Assembly (NCBI RefSeq): GCF_036884845.1
Contig: NZ_CP145732.1
Location: 1,364,001 to 1,428,000, forward strand
From: Pseudomonas sp. MAG733B
GTDB taxonomy: Bacteria; Pseudomonadota; Gammaproteobacteria; Pseudomonadales; Pseudomonadaceae
Direction of reading: 5' to 3'
Length of the DNA stretch: 64,000 bases
Shown: in pieces, positions 44,559-54,945 of the stretch
Numbering within the stretch: the stretch's first letter is position 1
Layout of the letters: each line of letters begins with the position of its first letter
The notes under the pieces: model-generated
What the model saw: only the letters and a program-made list of their open reading frames with translations
Databases searched by the model: none
Told to the model about the DNA's origin: nothing
Translations under genes and position numbers: made by a program

Positions 44559-45499
44559 TGGCCCGAATTCTTACCCTGACCCTCAACCCGGCGCTCGACC
44601 TCACCGTCGAGCTGTCGCGCCTGGAGCCCGGTCAGGTCAACCGCAGCGACGCCATGCACACCCACGCCGCCGGCAAAGGCGTGAACGTGGCGCAGGTATT
44701 GGCAGACCTCGGGCATCAGCTGACGGTCAGCGGTTTCCTCGGCGAAGACAACCTGCAAGCGTTCGAAACCCTGTTCGCCAAACGCGGTTTTGTCGACGCG
44801 TTCATCCGTGTGCCCGGCGAGACCCGCAGCAATATCAAGCTGGCGGAAAGCGACGGGCGCATCACCGACCTCAACGGTCCGGGGCCGCAGGTCAGCGCGG
44901 CGGCGCAGCAGGCATTGCTGGATCGGCTCGACCAGATAGCGCCGTCGCATGACGCTGTCGTCGTCGCCGGCAGCTTGCCGCAAGGCGTCAGTCCGCAGTG
45001 GTTGCAGGCGCTGATTCTGCGATTGAAAAACCTCGGTTTGAAGGTCGCTCTCGACACCAGCGGCGAAGCGTTGGCCGCTGCGCTCAAGGCCGGTCCGTGG
45101 CTGATCAAACCCAACACCGAAGAGCTGGCGGAAGTGCTGGGCTGCGACGTGGTTTCGGTGCTGGCGCAAGCTGAAGCGGCGAGCCGTTTGCACGCTCAGG
45201 GTATCGAGCATGTGGTGATCTCCCACGGTGCCGAGGGTGTGAATTGGTTCAGCGTCGGCTCGGCGCTGCATGCCACGCCGCCCAAGGTCAGTGTCGCCAG
45301 TACGGTGGGCGCGGGCGACTCGTTGCTGGCGGGCATGCTCCACGGATTGCTCAGCGCCGATACGCCTGAGCAGACCTTGCGCACCGCCACGGCGATTGCC
45401 GCGCTGGCGGTCACCCAGATCGGTTTCGGCATTGGCGATGCGGTGCAGCTGGCGTCGCTCGAACAGGGTGTGCGCGTGCGTCCCCTGACAGAACAATAA
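44558..45499 (+). CDS. fruK: 1-Phosphofructokinase FruK
   Basis: FruK phosphorylates fructose-1-phosphate to fructose-1,6-bisphosphate and so removes the FruR effector. The 313-residue PfkB-family fold has 'TLNPALDLTVELSRLEPGQ' at the N-terminus, 'HAAGKGVNVAQVL' for substrate binding, and the catalytic base D254 in 'TVGAGDSLLAGML'. The ATG overlaps the last base of the fruB stop codon, giving tight translational coupling. Confidence 0.97.
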   Translation: MARILTLTLNPALDLTVELSRLEPGQVNRSDAMHTHAAGKGVNVAQVLADLGHQLTVSGFLGEDNLQAFETLFAKRGFVDAFIRVPGETRSNIKLAESDGRITDLNGPGPQVSAAAQQALLDRLDQIAPSHDAVVVAGSLPQGVSPQWLQALILRLKNLGLKVALDTSGEALAAALKAGPWLIKPNTEELAEVLGCDVVSVLAQAEAASRLHAQGIEHVVISHGAEGVNWFSVGSALHATPPKVSVASTVGAGDSLLAGMLHGLLSADTPEQTLRTATAIAALAVTQIGFGIGDAVQLASLEQGVRVRPLTEQ

Positions 45500-45510
45500 G
45501 AGGGTTGGTC

Positions 45511-47250
45511 ATGAAGTTAGCCATTGTTACTGCCTGCCCGAACGGCATGGTCACCAGTGTGCTGTGCGCCCGTTTGCTCGATGCAGCGGCCCAGCGTCAG
45601 GGCTGGAGCACCAGTGTCGAAGTCACCGATGTCGCGCATCCGGAAAAACAACTGTCGGCGGCCACCCTTTCAGCGGCCGAGTGGGTGTTGCTGGTGACCA
45701 GCGCGCCGGTGGACATGTCCCGATTCGTCGGCAAACGCGTGTTCCAGAGCACGCCGGCCCAGGCCCTGCAAGATGTCGAAGCAGTGCTGCGCCGTGGTGC
45801 CGAAGAGGCTCAGGTTTATCTCGCGCCTGAAGCTGTCGCCGAACCTGTTGCCGTCACCAAAAGAGCCCCGCGTCTGGTGGCGGTCACCGCTTGCCCGACC
45901 GGCGTGGCGCACACGTTCATGGCCGCTGAAGCCTTGCAGCAAGCGGCCAAGCATTTGGGCTATGACTTGCAGGTAGAAACTCAAGGCTCGGTCGGCGCGC
46001 GAAATCCACTTAGCGCGCAGGCCATCGCCGATGCCGATGTGGTGTTGCTGGCGGCGGATATCGAAGTCGCCACCGAACGCTTCGCCGGCAAGAAAATATA
46101 CCGTTGCGGCACCGGCATTGCGCTCAAGCAAGCCGAAGCGACGCTGAACAAAGCCCTTGCCGAAGGAACGCAGGAAAGCGCCTCGACCGGCGCCAAGGGC
46201 CCGGCCAAGCAAGAGAAAACCGGCGTCTACAAACACCTGCTGACCGGTGTGTCGTTCATGTTGCCGATGGTGGTGGCGGGCGGTTTGATGATCGCGCTGT
46301 CGTTCGTGTTCGGCATCACCGCGTTCAAGGAAGAAGGCACGCTGGCGGCGGCGCTGATGCAGATCGGCGGCGACACCGCGTTCAAACTGATGGTGCCTTT
46401 GCTCGCAGGATACATCGCCTACTCGATTGCCGATCGCCCGGGCCTGGCGCCGGGAATGATTGGTGGTCTGTTGGCGAGCACGCTGGGCGCCGGTTTCATC
46501 GGCGGGATCATTGCCGGTTTCATCGCCGGCTACGCGGCACAGGCGATCAATCGTTATGCGCGGTTGCCGCAAAGCCTCGAAGCGCTGAAGCCGATCCTGA
46601 TCATCCCGTTGCTGGCGAGTTTGTTCACTGGGCTGGTGATGATTTACGTGGTCGGCAAACCGGTGGCGGGGATGCTCGCCGGGCTCACGCATTTCCTCGA
46701 CAGCATGGGCACCACCAACGCGATTCTGCTCGGCGTGTTGCTGGGCGGGATGATGTGCGTCGACCTCGGCGGACCGATCAACAAAGCCGCTTATGCGTTC
46801 TCGGTGGGGTTGCTGGCGTCGCAGAGTTATGCGCCGATGGCCGCGACCATGGCGGCCGGTATGGTGCCGCCGATTGGCCTCGGCATCGCCACGTTCATTG
46901 CCCGGCGCAAATTCGCCCAGACCGAACGCGAGGCGGGTAAAGCGGCGCTGGTGCTGGGCTTGTGTTTCATCTCTGAAGGGGCGATTCCGTTCGCCGCGAA
47001 AGACCCGTTGCGGGTGATTCCGGCGAGCATTGCCGGTGGTGCGCTGACTGGCGCGTTGTCGATGTATTTCGGCTGCAAGCTGATGGCGCCGCATGGTGGG
47101 TTGTTTGTGCTGATGATCCCGAATGCGATCAACCATGCGTTGCTGTATTTGCTGGCGATTGTTGCCGGGAGTTTGTTGACGGCGGTGGTGTATGCGTTGG
47201 TGAAGCGGCCAGAGTCGGTTGAGATGGCGCTGGAGCCGGCCAAGGCCTGA
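45511..47250 (+). CDS. fruA: Fructose PTS permease FruA (EIIB'BC)
   Basis: FruA imports fructose and phosphorylates it at C1. The 579 residues hold an N-terminal duplicated EIIB' domain (C9 in 'IVTACPNG'), a catalytic EIIB domain (C128 in 'AVTACPTGVAHTFMAAEA') and an EIIC membrane domain from about residue 240 with eight to ten hydrophobic segments ('SFMLPMVVAGGLMIALSFVFG' and on). The ATG at 45511 has agaggg upstream. It ends the fru operon and is followed by a REP doublet. Confidence 0.96.
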   Translation: MKLAIVTACPNGMVTSVLCARLLDAAAQRQGWSTSVEVTDVAHPEKQLSAATLSAAEWVLLVTSAPVDMSRFVGKRVFQSTPAQALQDVEAVLRRGAEEAQVYLAPEAVAEPVAVTKRAPRLVAVTACPTGVAHTFMAAEALQQAAKHLGYDLQVETQGSVGARNPLSAQAIADADVVLLAADIEVATERFAGKKIYRCGTGIALKQAEATLNKALAEGTQESASTGAKGPAKQEKTGVYKHLLTGVSFMLPMVVAGGLMIALSFVFGITAFKEEGTLAAALMQIGGDTAFKLMVPLLAGYIAYSIADRPGLAPGMIGGLLASTLGAGFIGGIIAGFIAGYAAQAINRYARLPQSLEALKPILIIPLLASLFTGLVMIYVVGKPVAGMLAGLTHFLDSMGTTNAILLGVLLGGMMCVDLGGPINKAAYAFSVGLLASQSYAPMAATMAAGMVPPIGLGIATFIARRKFAQTEREAGKAALVLGLCFISEGAIPFAAKDPLRVIPASIAGGALTGALSMYFGCKLMAPHGGLFVLMIPNAINHALLYLLAIVAGSLLTAVVYALVKRPESVEMALEPAKA

Positions 47251-47260
47251 CACATAACCT

Positions 47261-47351
47261 TGTAGGAGCCGAGCTTGCTCGCGATGACGGACTGACATTC
47301 AACATCGAGGTGTCTGATACACCGCCATCGCGAGCAAGCTCGGCTCCTACA
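47261..47351. repeat. REP-type inverted repeat (TGTAGGAGCCGAG family)
   Basis: Arms tgtaggagccgagcttgctc (47261 on) and its complement (ending 47351) are perfect over about 26 bases. It lies 10 bases after fruA. Confidence 0.92.
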
Positions 47352-47418
47352 GGGATCGCGTTTTCACATCAGCGTCATGCACACGTGCTTAAGTTTTTCC
47401 TTTTTCAGGGAGAACACC

Positions 47419-48960
47419 ATGAGCGATTTCAATCTCGGTCGCCGCCGTGTCATGCAAGCCGTCGGCGCCGGGCTGTTGTTGCCGGGGCTGGCGCCGGCGG
47501 TGATCGCTTCGGTCAAGGATCGGCCACAGCTCACCGACGGCGTGCAGTCCGGTGACCTGCTCGGTGACCGGGCGATCATCTGGAGCCGCAGCGACCGTCC
47601 GGCGCGGATGGTGGTGGAGTGGGACACCCGCAGCCTGTTTCCCAACCCCCGGCGTTTTGTTTCGCCGCTGGCCGATGCCCGTACCGACTTCACCGCTCGG
47701 GTCGAGCTGACCGGGCTGCCCGCCGATCAGGCGATTTTCTACCGTGTGCAATTTGAAGACGCGCAGAGCGGCGTCGCCAGCGAACCGTGGTTCGGCCACT
47801 TGCGCAGCGTGCCGCAAACCCGGCGCGACATTCGTTTCGTCTGGAGCGGTGACACGGTCGGCCAAGGCTTCGGCATCAACCCTGACATCGGCGGCATGCG
47901 CATCTACGAAGCGATGCGCCTGCGCCTGCCGGACTTCTTTATCCACAGCGGCGACACCATCTACGCCGACGGCCCGGTGCCGGCGCAGTTCACCACCGAA
48001 AGCGGCCGCGTGTGGCGCAACATCACCACCGAAGCCAAGAGCAAAGTCGCGGAAACCCTCGACGATTACCGGGGCAATTACCGCTACAACCTGATGGATG
48101 AAAACATCCGCCGCTTCAACGCCGAAGTGCCGCAGATCTGGCAGTGGGACGATCACGAGGTGGTGAACAACTGGTCGCCGGGCAAGCAACTGGACGAGCG
48201 CTACAAGAGCAAAGATATCCACAGCCTGGTGGACCGCGCGCGTCAGGCCTGGCTCGAATATGCACCGATGCGGTTGCAGAGCGCTGACGGTGGCGGGCGG
48301 ATTTATCGCCAGCTCAGCTACGGGCCGTTGCTCGATGTGTTCGTGCTCGATATGCGCAGCTATCGCGAGGCCAATGATGACAACCTCGGCGCCGCGAAAC
48401 CTTTCCTCGGTCGTGAACAACTGGACTGGCTGAAGGCGTCGTTGAAAGCGTCCAGCGCACAATGGAAAGTCATCGCCGCCGACATGCCGATCGGCCTCGG
48501 CGTACCCGATGGCGAGGTCAGCCCCGGTGTGGCGCGTTGGGAGGCAGTGGCCAATGGCGATCCGGGACCGGCCCAGGGGCGTGAGCTGGAAATCGCCGAG
48601 TTGCTGGGTTTCCTGCGGGCGCAACAGGTGCGCAATTTTGTCTGGCTGACGGCAGATGTGCATTACTGCGCGGCCCATCATTACCACCCGGACCGCGCTG
48701 CCTTTCAGGACTTCGAACCGTTTTGGGAGTTCGTCGCCGGGCCGCTGAATGCTGGCAGCTACGGGCCTAATCCGCTGGATAAAACCTTCGGCCCTGAAGT
48801 GGTGTTCCAGAAAGCACCGCCCGCGCAAAACACGTCACCGTTTGCCGGGTTTCAGTTTTTTGGCGAGGTGAACATCGAAGGGCAGAGCGGGGAATTGAGC
48901 GTGGTGTTGCGGGATCTGGATGGGGTGGCTGTGTTTGAGCAGAAGCTGCAGCCAGTTTAA
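47419..48960 (+). CDS. PhoD-like alkaline phosphatase/phosphodiesterase, Tat-exported
   Basis: This 513-residue PhoD-family metallophosphatase has a twin-arginine signal at its N-terminus ('LGRRRVMQAVGAGLLLPGLA'), so it is exported folded. The metallophosphoesterase domain shows 'WSGDTVGQGFGINPDIGGM', 'FFIHSGDTIYADGPV', 'QIWQWDDHEVVNNW' and 'VWLTADVHYCAAHHY', which hold the metal ligands. Substrates in the family are phosphate mono- and diesters. I start at 47419 with cagggaga upstream. It has its own position between two REP doublets; no Pho box was identified. Confidence 0.9.
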   Translation: MSDFNLGRRRVMQAVGAGLLLPGLAPAVIASVKDRPQLTDGVQSGDLLGDRAIIWSRSDRPARMVVEWDTRSLFPNPRRFVSPLADARTDFTARVELTGLPADQAIFYRVQFEDAQSGVASEPWFGHLRSVPQTRRDIRFVWSGDTVGQGFGINPDIGGMRIYEAMRLRLPDFFIHSGDTIYADGPVPAQFTTESGRVWRNITTEAKSKVAETLDDYRGNYRYNLMDENIRRFNAEVPQIWQWDDHEVVNNWSPGKQLDERYKSKDIHSLVDRARQAWLEYAPMRLQSADGGGRIYRQLSYGPLLDVFVLDMRSYREANDDNLGAAKPFLGREQLDWLKASLKASSAQWKVIAADMPIGLGVPDGEVSPGVARWEAVANGDPGPAQGRELEIAELLGFLRAQQVRNFVWLTADVHYCAAHHYHPDRAAFQDFEPFWEFVAGPLNAGSYGPNPLDKTFGPEVVFQKAPPAQNTSPFAGFQFFGEVNIEGQSGELSVVLRDLDGVAVFEQKLQPV

Positions 48961-49054
48961 ATGTGGGAGCGGGCTTGCTCGCGAATGCGGTGTAACAGAC
49001 AACAAAGATGTTGAATGTTAATCCGTCTTCGCGAGCAAGCCCGCTCCCACATTT
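48959..49054. repeat. REP-type inverted repeat abutting the phoD-like stop codon
   Basis: Perfect 27-base arms (48959-48985 and 49028-49054, aaatgtgggagcgggcttgc...). The left arm includes the last two bases of the stop codon TAA (48958-48960). It separates the convergent phosphatase and piuB-like genes. Confidence 0.93.
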
Positions 49055-49068
49055 GGATTTGTGTTGGG

Positions 49069-51594
49069 TCAGTAAACGTCGCGGCGGTAACGGCCCTGTT
49101 CAATCAGGTGCTGGACTTCGGCGGCACCCAATACGTCGTTGAGCACTTGATCGACCCCGGACGCCATCCCCTGCAAGCTGCCGCAGATGTAGATCACCGC
49201 ACCGTCCGCCAGCCATTTCTTCAGTTCGCCGGCCGATTCACGCAGGCGATCCTGCACGTAGATTTTCTCGGCCTGATCCCGCGAGAACGCCAGGTCCAGA
49301 CGTTGTAGATCACCGGAAATCAACCACTCTTCCAGTTCATCGCGGCACAGGTAATCGTGTTCGCGATTACGCTCGCCGAACAGCAGCCATTGACGTGTTT
49401 GGCCATCGGCAATCCGCGCCTTGAGCAAACTGCGCAACCCCGCCAGCCCGGTGCCGTTACCGAGCAGGATCATCGGCACCGGTTCGTTCGGCAGATGGAA
49501 ACCGCTGTTACGACGCACCCGCAGGCTGATGCTGCCGCCCACTGGCGCATGTTCAGTGAGCCAGCCGGAACCAACCCCCAAGCTGCCGTCGGGGTGCAGT
49601 TCCTGGCGCACGATCAATTCCAGAATGCCGTCGGCGGCAATCGAGGCGATGGAGTATTCGCGCATGGCCAACGGCACGAGGGCGTCCAGCAGGGCTTGCG
49701 CGTGCAGGCCGACCAGATGACTGCGGTTCTGCGGCAGTTGGCGGCTGGCGAGGGCTTGCTCCAGCGGTTGCGTCAGACCGTCGTGCCCAATCGTGGCCCG
49801 ACCGTCGATCCCCAGGCCATCGAGGAAATGTTCGATCGCCCAAGGGCAATTGCGCGGCAGCACTTCCACCAGGTCACCGGCCAGCCAACTGCTGGTGGTT
49901 GGCGCTGTAAGACCGAGCAGATAAACAGGCGAACCGCTGCTGTCAGGGTTGAGCAATTCGCGGCGGGTCAGGGTCCAGTTGTCGTAGCTCGGCGCTTGCC
50001 ATGTATCGGCAGGCGCCTGGCCGGTCAACAGGCCGAGTTGCTGTTGCCAGTGACGCAGGGCGTAAGGATCGCCGCTGTCGACTTCCACCGGGGCGAACAA
50101 GGTCTTGCCGCCGTGTTCGCCGAGCCAGTTGTGCAGGCGTCGGGCAAAACCGCAAAAGTGTTGGTACTGGCGGTCACCGAGGCCGAGTACTGCATAGTTC
50201 AGGCTTTCCAGGCTCAAGCTGCGGCCCAGCACCTTGCGTTCAAAACCGCGGGCGCTGTCCGGCGCTTCGCCATCGCCGAAGGTGCTGACCACGAACAATG
50301 CGTTGTCTGAATCACGCAGGTCCTGCTCACTGACATTCGCCAGCGGCTGCACTTTTACCGGCAGACCGGCAGCCTGCAATTGGCCGGCGGTCTGCCACGC
50401 CAGTTGCTCGGCAAAGCCGCTCTGACTGGCAAAACCGATCAGCCACGCCGGGGCGTCGCTGCCCGGTTGAACCAGGCCTTTGCGCGCGTCCTTGATCTGG
50501 CGTTTTTTGCGTCGGCGATCCAGGTACAGCATCCATCCGGTGATGAAGAACAGCGGCATGGTCAACGCGGTGATGGTCAGGATGATCCGCCCGCCGATGC
50601 CAAAATAACTGCCGGTGTGCAACGCGTAGATACTGGTCAGCAATTGCGCCTTGAAGCTCTTGTCGCTGTAGCGGTCATGCCGCTTGATAACGCCGGTGAC
50701 CGGGTCGAGGGTGATCTGGTTCAGCGCGCGGTCGTGGGGCGAATCTTTGAGCAGGTAAAAAACGGTCGCCGGTTGTCCAGCCACCGGTGGCATGCGGGTG
50801 TTATAGAAGCTCAGGCCAGGACCTGCCGCGCTGTAGATGCTGCTCCACATCGTTGAGTAATCGGCGACCGGCGCCGGGCCACTTGGTGCCGGGCCGCGAG
50901 CGCGAACGCGTTCGTTCTGTGGCGAATCGGAGAGCAATTGGGTCAGGCCTTTGCTGTACCACTCGTAAGACCAGAACAACCCGGTCAACGCCGACAAGAG
51001 GTAAAACACCAGGCACCAGGTGCCCGCAACCGAGTGCAGGTCCCAGTTGAAGCTGCGACCTTTTTTCTTCCAGTCGAGGGTCAGCCAGGCGCGCCAGCTT
51101 TTCCACTGGCGTGGCCAGCGCAGGTACAGGCCGGACAGGCAGAAGAACACCAGTATCAGCGTACAGGCGCCGGTGATTTGCCGACCGGTATCGCCCATGG
51201 CGAGGAAACGGTGCAGTTGCAGCATCAGGCCGAAGAAGTCCTGGCCAGCGGCGTCGCCCAGCAGTTCGCCGGTGTACGGGTCGAAAAAGCGCATCGGGCC
51301 GCGACGCTCACCCGCAGGCGGAGTGAAGAAGGCGCGTGCGGCGATGTCGCTGTCGATATCCACCGACAGCATCGAGACTTTCAGGCTCGTCGCCGCTTCG
51401 ATTTTTTCCACCAGTTCGGCGGGCGGCAGCACACCGGCGACCTGTTTTTGCACCTGCAACACGGAAGGATTCAACGTGTACAGGATCTCATCCTGAAACG
51501 ACACCATCGCCCCGGTGATGCCCATCAGGGCCAGGACCAGTCCGGCGCTGATGCCAAAAAACCAGTGCAACTGGAACAGGGTTTTCTTCAACAC
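49069..51594 (-). CDS. piuB: PepSY-membrane / flavodoxin / sulfite-reductase-type flavoprotein (PiuB-like)
   Basis: This 841-residue inner-membrane fusion has a PepSY-associated membrane region with about four helices in residues 1-370. A flavodoxin domain (~385-530) shows '[18 protein letters not shown]' and '[20 protein letters not shown]'. An FAD-binding domain follows, with a ferredoxin-NADP reductase C-terminus ('[17 protein letters not shown]', '[19 protein letters not shown]'). Such proteins probably reduce ferric siderophores. It is 134 bases downstream of the piuA-like receptor on the same strand, matching the PA4513-PA4514 pair of P. aeruginosa. Confidence 0.9.
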   Translation of the reverse strand: MLKKTLFQLHWFFGISAGLVLALMGITGAMVSFQDEILYTLNPSVLQVQKQVAGVLPPAELVEKIEAATSLKVSMLSVDIDSDIAARAFFTPPAGERRGPMRFFDPYTGELLGDAAGQDFFGLMLQLHRFLAMGDTGRQITGACTLILVFFCLSGLYLRWPRQWKSWRAWLTLDWKKKGRSFNWDLHSVAGTWCLVFYLLSALTGLFWSYEWYSKGLTQLLSDSPQNERVRARGPAPSGPAPVADYSTMWSSIYSAAGPGLSFYNTRMPPVAGQPATVFYLLKDSPHDRALNQITLDPVTGVIKRHDRYSDKSFKAQLLTSIYALHTGSYFGIGGRIILTITALTMPLFFITGWMLYLDRRRKKRQIKDARKGLVQPGSDAPAWLIGFASQSGFAEQLAWQTAGQLQAAGLPVKVQPLANVSEQDLRDSDNALFVVSTFGDGEAPDSARGFERKVLGRSLSLESLNYAVLGLGDRQYQHFCGFARRLHNWLGEHGGKTLFAPVEVDSGDPYALRHWQQQLGLLTGQAPADTWQAPSYDNWTLTRRELLNPDSSGSPVYLLGLTAPTTSSWLAGDLVEVLPRNCPWAIEHFLDGLGIDGRATIGHDGLTQPLEQALASRQLPQNRSHLVGLHAQALLDALVPLAMREYSIASIAADGILELIVRQELHPDGSLGVGSGWLTEHAPVGGSISLRVRRNSGFHLPNEPVPMILLGNGTGLAGLRSLLKARIADGQTRQWLLFGERNREHDYLCRDELEEWLISGDLQRLDLAFSRDQAEKIYVQDRLRESAGELKKWLADGAVIYICGSLQGMASGVDQVLNDVLGAAEVQHLIEQGRYRRDVY

Positions 51595-51680
51595 GTCGCT
51601 CGCCTTGTTCGTTCAAAAATAATCATCACGGCGCGCATTATGATGCCGTGGGTTGTCGAGAAACATTCTTTTTTACACAC

Positions 51681-51710
51681 AAAAGCCCCGCTCACCTGGA
51701 TGAGCGGGGC
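51681..51710 (-). terminator. Intrinsic terminator after the piuA-like gene
   Basis: Ten-base arms gccccgctca / tgagcggggc (51685-51710). Read on the minus strand, the hairpin is followed by TTTTGTG. It lies 18 bases after the receptor gene, so piuB may need its own promoter in the 86 bases that remain. Confidence 0.85.
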
Positions 51711-51728
51711 CTGGCCTTCACACTTCCA

Positions 51729-54056
51729 TCAGAAGTGGAAGTTGGTGCTCAGCAAAGCAGTACGGCCCGCCGCCTGGTTGGCGAAGTGAGTCGAGAACGC
51801 CTTGTCGTAGTAGGTTTCGTCGGTCAGGTTCTGCACGTTCAGTTGCAGGTCGATGTTCTTGGTCAGCTTGTAGGCGGCCATCGCATCGTAGCGAACGTAG
51901 GAATCAACCATGGTGGTGTTGGCTGCGCTACCGAACACGTCGTCGACATAGAATGCGCCGCCGCCGATGGTCAGCTTCGGCGTGACCTGGTAAGTCGTCC
52001 ACAGGCTGGCGCTGTTTTTCGGAGTGTTCGGCAGTTCGTTGCCATCGTTGGCTTTGTTAGCCGGCAAGTCGCCGCCATCCACTTGCTCGCTGTCCATGTA
52101 GGCGTAACCCGCGAACACCTGCCATTTGTCGGTGAGCTTGCCGGTGGCCGACAGTTCGAAACCTTGAACGCGGGTTTTACCGGCGTTTTCATAGGTGGTG
52201 GTGTTGGTTTGCACGCGAGCGTTTTCTTTCTCGGTGCGGAAGATATCGGCGGTCAGCGACAGGCGATCGTTCAGCAGATCCCACTTGGTGCCGATTTCGT
52301 AGTTCTTGGTGGTTTCCGGCTCCATGTCGCTGCTCAGCAGATTGCCGTTGCGATCAGGTGTGCCGCCCAGCGGGTTGCCGTCCTGGCCTTCGCCGAGGGT
52401 AGCGCCCGGTGGCGTTGCCGAGGTTGCGTAGGACGCATAGATGCTGCCGTTTTCCGCTGGCTTGTAGACCACACCGAACTGGCCGGTGACGAACTCGCTG
52501 ACATCATCGCCTTTGGAGGTGGTGGTGCCGGCAGCGTTGTAGGTTTTGTAGTCGGTGTCGAAATGGTCGTAGCGCAGGCCCATGTTCACCAGCCACTGTT
52601 CGGACAACGTCAGGGTGTCGAACACGTAGAGCGCGTAGGTTTTGCCGGTGGTGTCGGTGCCGGCATAGTTACGCGAGATGGCACCGTTCCACGGATCGCT
52701 CGGGGTCGGGTTGGACAACGATGTGCAGTTGTAGCCGCTTGGCGCGCCGATCAATGCCGGGCTGCAGTTGGTGCTGGCGTTGCCTGGCGAGCCCGGGGTG
52801 GTGTCGGTGTTGACGTTGTACGAAGATTTTTGGCTTTCTTCGCGGCTCAACTCGACACCGGTGGCGAAGCTGTTCTTGAAGCCGGCGATGTAGACATCAC
52901 CGAACAGGTCGGTCTGGTTGGTGGTGGTCTCGGTGTTGCTGACGCGGGTGTTGGCCCGGCGCCAGACGCTGCCGTTGTTGACGTTGCCCTTGCTGTCGTC
53001 CGGCTGGGTCAGGATGTAGTCCTGCATGCTGTTGCCGTGGCGCAGGGTGTTCTTGACGGTCAGCGCATCGCTCAAATCGTGTTCGATGGCGATGGTCGCG
53101 GTATCGGTGCGGCCCTTGCGGAAGTCGCGGCCATCCAGACCATAGAAGTTACTGCTGTCGCCGCCATCCTGCGGCTTGTCCGGGTTGGACTTGGTACGGG
53201 CAGCGGAGCCAGCGGTCGGAATCGAATACGGAATGCCCGAGTCCGGGGTGTCGTTGCTTTCCAGATGGTAGTAGTCGAGGTTGACGCGGGTGTCGGTGCC
53301 CAGGCCAAAGGCCAGCGACGGTGCGACGCCCCAACGGTCGTAATCGACGCTGTCGCGGCCGGCGACGTTGCTTTCGTGGCTCATCAGGTTCAGACGGCCG
53401 GCGACGGTGTCGGAGAACTGGTAGTTGCCGTCCATGGTGTAACGCTGGGTCTGGTCGGAGCCCCAGGTGTAGCCACCGTCGAACGAGTTGCCCAGGTGGG
53501 CTTTCTTGCTCACTAGGTTGATGCTGCCGCCGGCCGCACCACGGCCGCCGATGGCCGAGTTCGGGCCTTTGCTGACTTCGATCGATTCGACGGCGAAGAT
53601 CTCGCGGCTCTGCGAACCGGTGTCGCGCACGCCGTCCAGGTAGGTGTCGCCCTGGGCATCGAAACCGCGAATGAACGGACGGTCGCCCTGCGGGTTGCCG
53701 CCTTCACCGGCACCGAAGGTAATGCCTGGAACAGTGCGCAGGGCGTCCTGCATGTTCAGGGCGCCGGTGTCCTTGAGGACTTGTTGCGGGATGACCGTGA
53801 TCGAACGCGGTGTGTCGACCAGCGGCGCGGTGTACTTGGGCGAGGAGGCTTTCTCGACGTTGTAGGAGGTCTCGTCCTGGGCTTCGCCATTGATGGCGGT
53901 GGCGCCCAGCGAAATGGTGTTGCTCGGCGCTTTTTCGTCGGTTTTTTCCGCCGCGAATACCATGTGGCCCGCAGAGCCGGCAGTGATTGCAACGCCGATT
54001 GCAGAAGCGAGCAAACGTGGTGAACTGACCGGTAGTTGTGGTTGCTGACGTGACAT
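51729..54056 (-). CDS. piuA: TonB-dependent siderophore receptor (PiuA/Fiu-like)
   Basis: This 775-residue outer-membrane receptor has a signal peptide (about 1-38, ending 'GSAGHMVFAA'). The plug domain follows ('DTPRSITVIPQQVLKDTGAL', 'RPFIRGFDAQGDTYLDGVRD', 'VESIEVSKGPNSAIGGRGAA'). The 22-strand barrel ends in an aromatic residue (LLSTNFHF). The context piuB-piuA//piuC points to the catecholate-type receptor PiuA, which in P. aeruginosa takes up siderophore-drug conjugates. The ATG at 54056 follows ggggaggggaa; the longer frame to 54107 is rejected. Fur-box-like sequence lies upstream. Confidence 0.92.
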   Translation of the reverse strand: MSRQQPQLPVSSPRLLASAIGVAITAGSAGHMVFAAEKTDEKAPSNTISLGATAINGEAQDETSYNVEKASSPKYTAPLVDTPRSITVIPQQVLKDTGALNMQDALRTVPGITFGAGEGGNPQGDRPFIRGFDAQGDTYLDGVRDTGSQSREIFAVESIEVSKGPNSAIGGRGAAGGSINLVSKKAHLGNSFDGGYTWGSDQTQRYTMDGNYQFSDTVAGRLNLMSHESNVAGRDSVDYDRWGVAPSLAFGLGTDTRVNLDYYHLESNDTPDSGIPYSIPTAGSAARTKSNPDKPQDGGDSSNFYGLDGRDFRKGRTDTATIAIEHDLSDALTVKNTLRHGNSMQDYILTQPDDSKGNVNNGSVWRRANTRVSNTETTTNQTDLFGDVYIAGFKNSFATGVELSREESQKSSYNVNTDTTPGSPGNASTNCSPALIGAPSGYNCTSLSNPTPSDPWNGAISRNYAGTDTTGKTYALYVFDTLTLSEQWLVNMGLRYDHFDTDYKTYNAAGTTTSKGDDVSEFVTGQFGVVYKPAENGSIYASYATSATPPGATLGEGQDGNPLGGTPDRNGNLLSSDMEPETTKNYEIGTKWDLLNDRLSLTADIFRTEKENARVQTNTTTYENAGKTRVQGFELSATGKLTDKWQVFAGYAYMDSEQVDGGDLPANKANDGNELPNTPKNSASLWTTYQVTPKLTIGGGAFYVDDVFGSAANTTMVDSYVRYDAMAAYKLTKNIDLQLNVQNLTDETYYDKAFSTHFANQAAGRTALLSTNFHF

Positions 54057-54122
54057 TTCGGATTCCCCTCCCCAAGGATTTGAGGCCGCGGAATATAGGG
54101 TAAACACGTATTTGTATCAATT

Positions 54123-54141
54123 GCGAAACATTACTATTCGC
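54123..54141 (-). promoter_or_regulatory. Candidate Fur box, piuA side
   Basis: The minus-strand 19-mer GCGAATAGTAATGTTTCGC matches 11 of 19 positions of the Fur consensus GATAATGATAATCATTATC and has inverted ends (tgcgaa...ttcgca). It is 67 bases before the piuA start. Confidence 0.55.
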
Positions 54142-54215
54142 ACTGAATTTACATTCTTTACAATTTAACCTTACGGTTTTTACAGTTTCATTCGTCTGTC
54201 GGGTTTTACACGAGC

Positions 54216-54234
54216 AATAAGAATCAATACCATT
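54216..54234 (+). promoter_or_regulatory. Candidate Fur box, piuC side
   Basis: aataagaatcaataccatt matches 10 of 19 consensus positions and lies 31 bases before piuC. The match is modest; the support comes mainly from the iron-uptake context. Confidence 0.4.
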
Positions 54235-54264
54235 GGCGCCCCTTGGTTCTCAGGCGTCCTTCCC

Positions 54265-54945
54265 ATGCTGCTGCACATTCCCGGCTTGTTCGACAAAGAA
54301 GAAGTGCGGCGTATTCGTGAGGCTCTGCAGCAGGCCGATTGGGCTGACGGCAAGATCACGGCCGGTTATCAGTCGGCCAAGGCCAAGCACAATTTGCAGT
54401 TGCCGGAAGGTCATCCGCTGGCCAAGGAAATCGGCGCAGCCATGCTGGAGCGGTTGTGGAAAAATCCGCAGTTCATGTCAGCGGCGTTACCGCACAAGGT
54501 CTTCCCTCCGTTACTGAACTGTTACACGGCCGGCGGCAGTTTCGACTTCCACATCGACAACGCCGTTCGTCAGCCCAAGGGCAGCATCGAGCGGGTGCGC
54601 ACCGATCTTTCGGCCACGCTGTTCTTCAGCGAGCCCGAGGACTACGACGGCGGCGAGCTGGAAATCCAGGACACCTTTGGCACCCAGCGCGTGAAATTGC
54701 CTGCCGGCGACATGGTGCTGTATCCCGGCACCAGCCTGCACAAGGTCAACGCGGTGACTCGGGGTGCGCGTTACGCCTCGTTCTTCTGGACGCAAAGCCT
54801 GGTGCGCGAAGACAGCCAGCGCGCGCTGTTGTTTGAAATGGACGGCGCGATCCGCCAACTGACCCAGGACGTACCCGATCACCCTTCGCTGATCCGCCTG
54901 ACCGGCACCTATCACAACCTTTTGCGCCGCTGGGTCGAGGTGTAA
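54265..54945 (+). CDS. piuC: PKHD-type Fe(II)/2-oxoglutarate hydroxylase PiuC (YbiX)
   Basis: This 226-residue Fe(II)-dependent dioxygenase is of the PiuC/YbiX family. The iron ligands are visible as H96 and D98 ('FDFHIDNAV') and H159 ('[20 protein letters not shown]'), with R169 for 2-oxoglutarate. '[23 protein letters not shown]' is the family signature. These genes are iron-regulated partners of Fiu/PiuA receptors; the substrate is unknown. It is divergent from piuA and directly abuts the Sel1-repeat gene (no spacer). Confidence 0.94.
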   Translation: MLLHIPGLFDKEEVRRIREALQQADWADGKITAGYQSAKAKHNLQLPEGHPLAKEIGAAMLERLWKNPQFMSAALPHKVFPPLLNCYTAGGSFDFHIDNAVRQPKGSIERVRTDLSATLFFSEPEDYDGGELEIQDTFGTQRVKLPAGDMVLYPGTSLHKVNAVTRGARYASFFWTQSLVREDSQRALLFEMDGAIRQLTQDVPDHPSLIRLTGTYHNLLRRWVEV

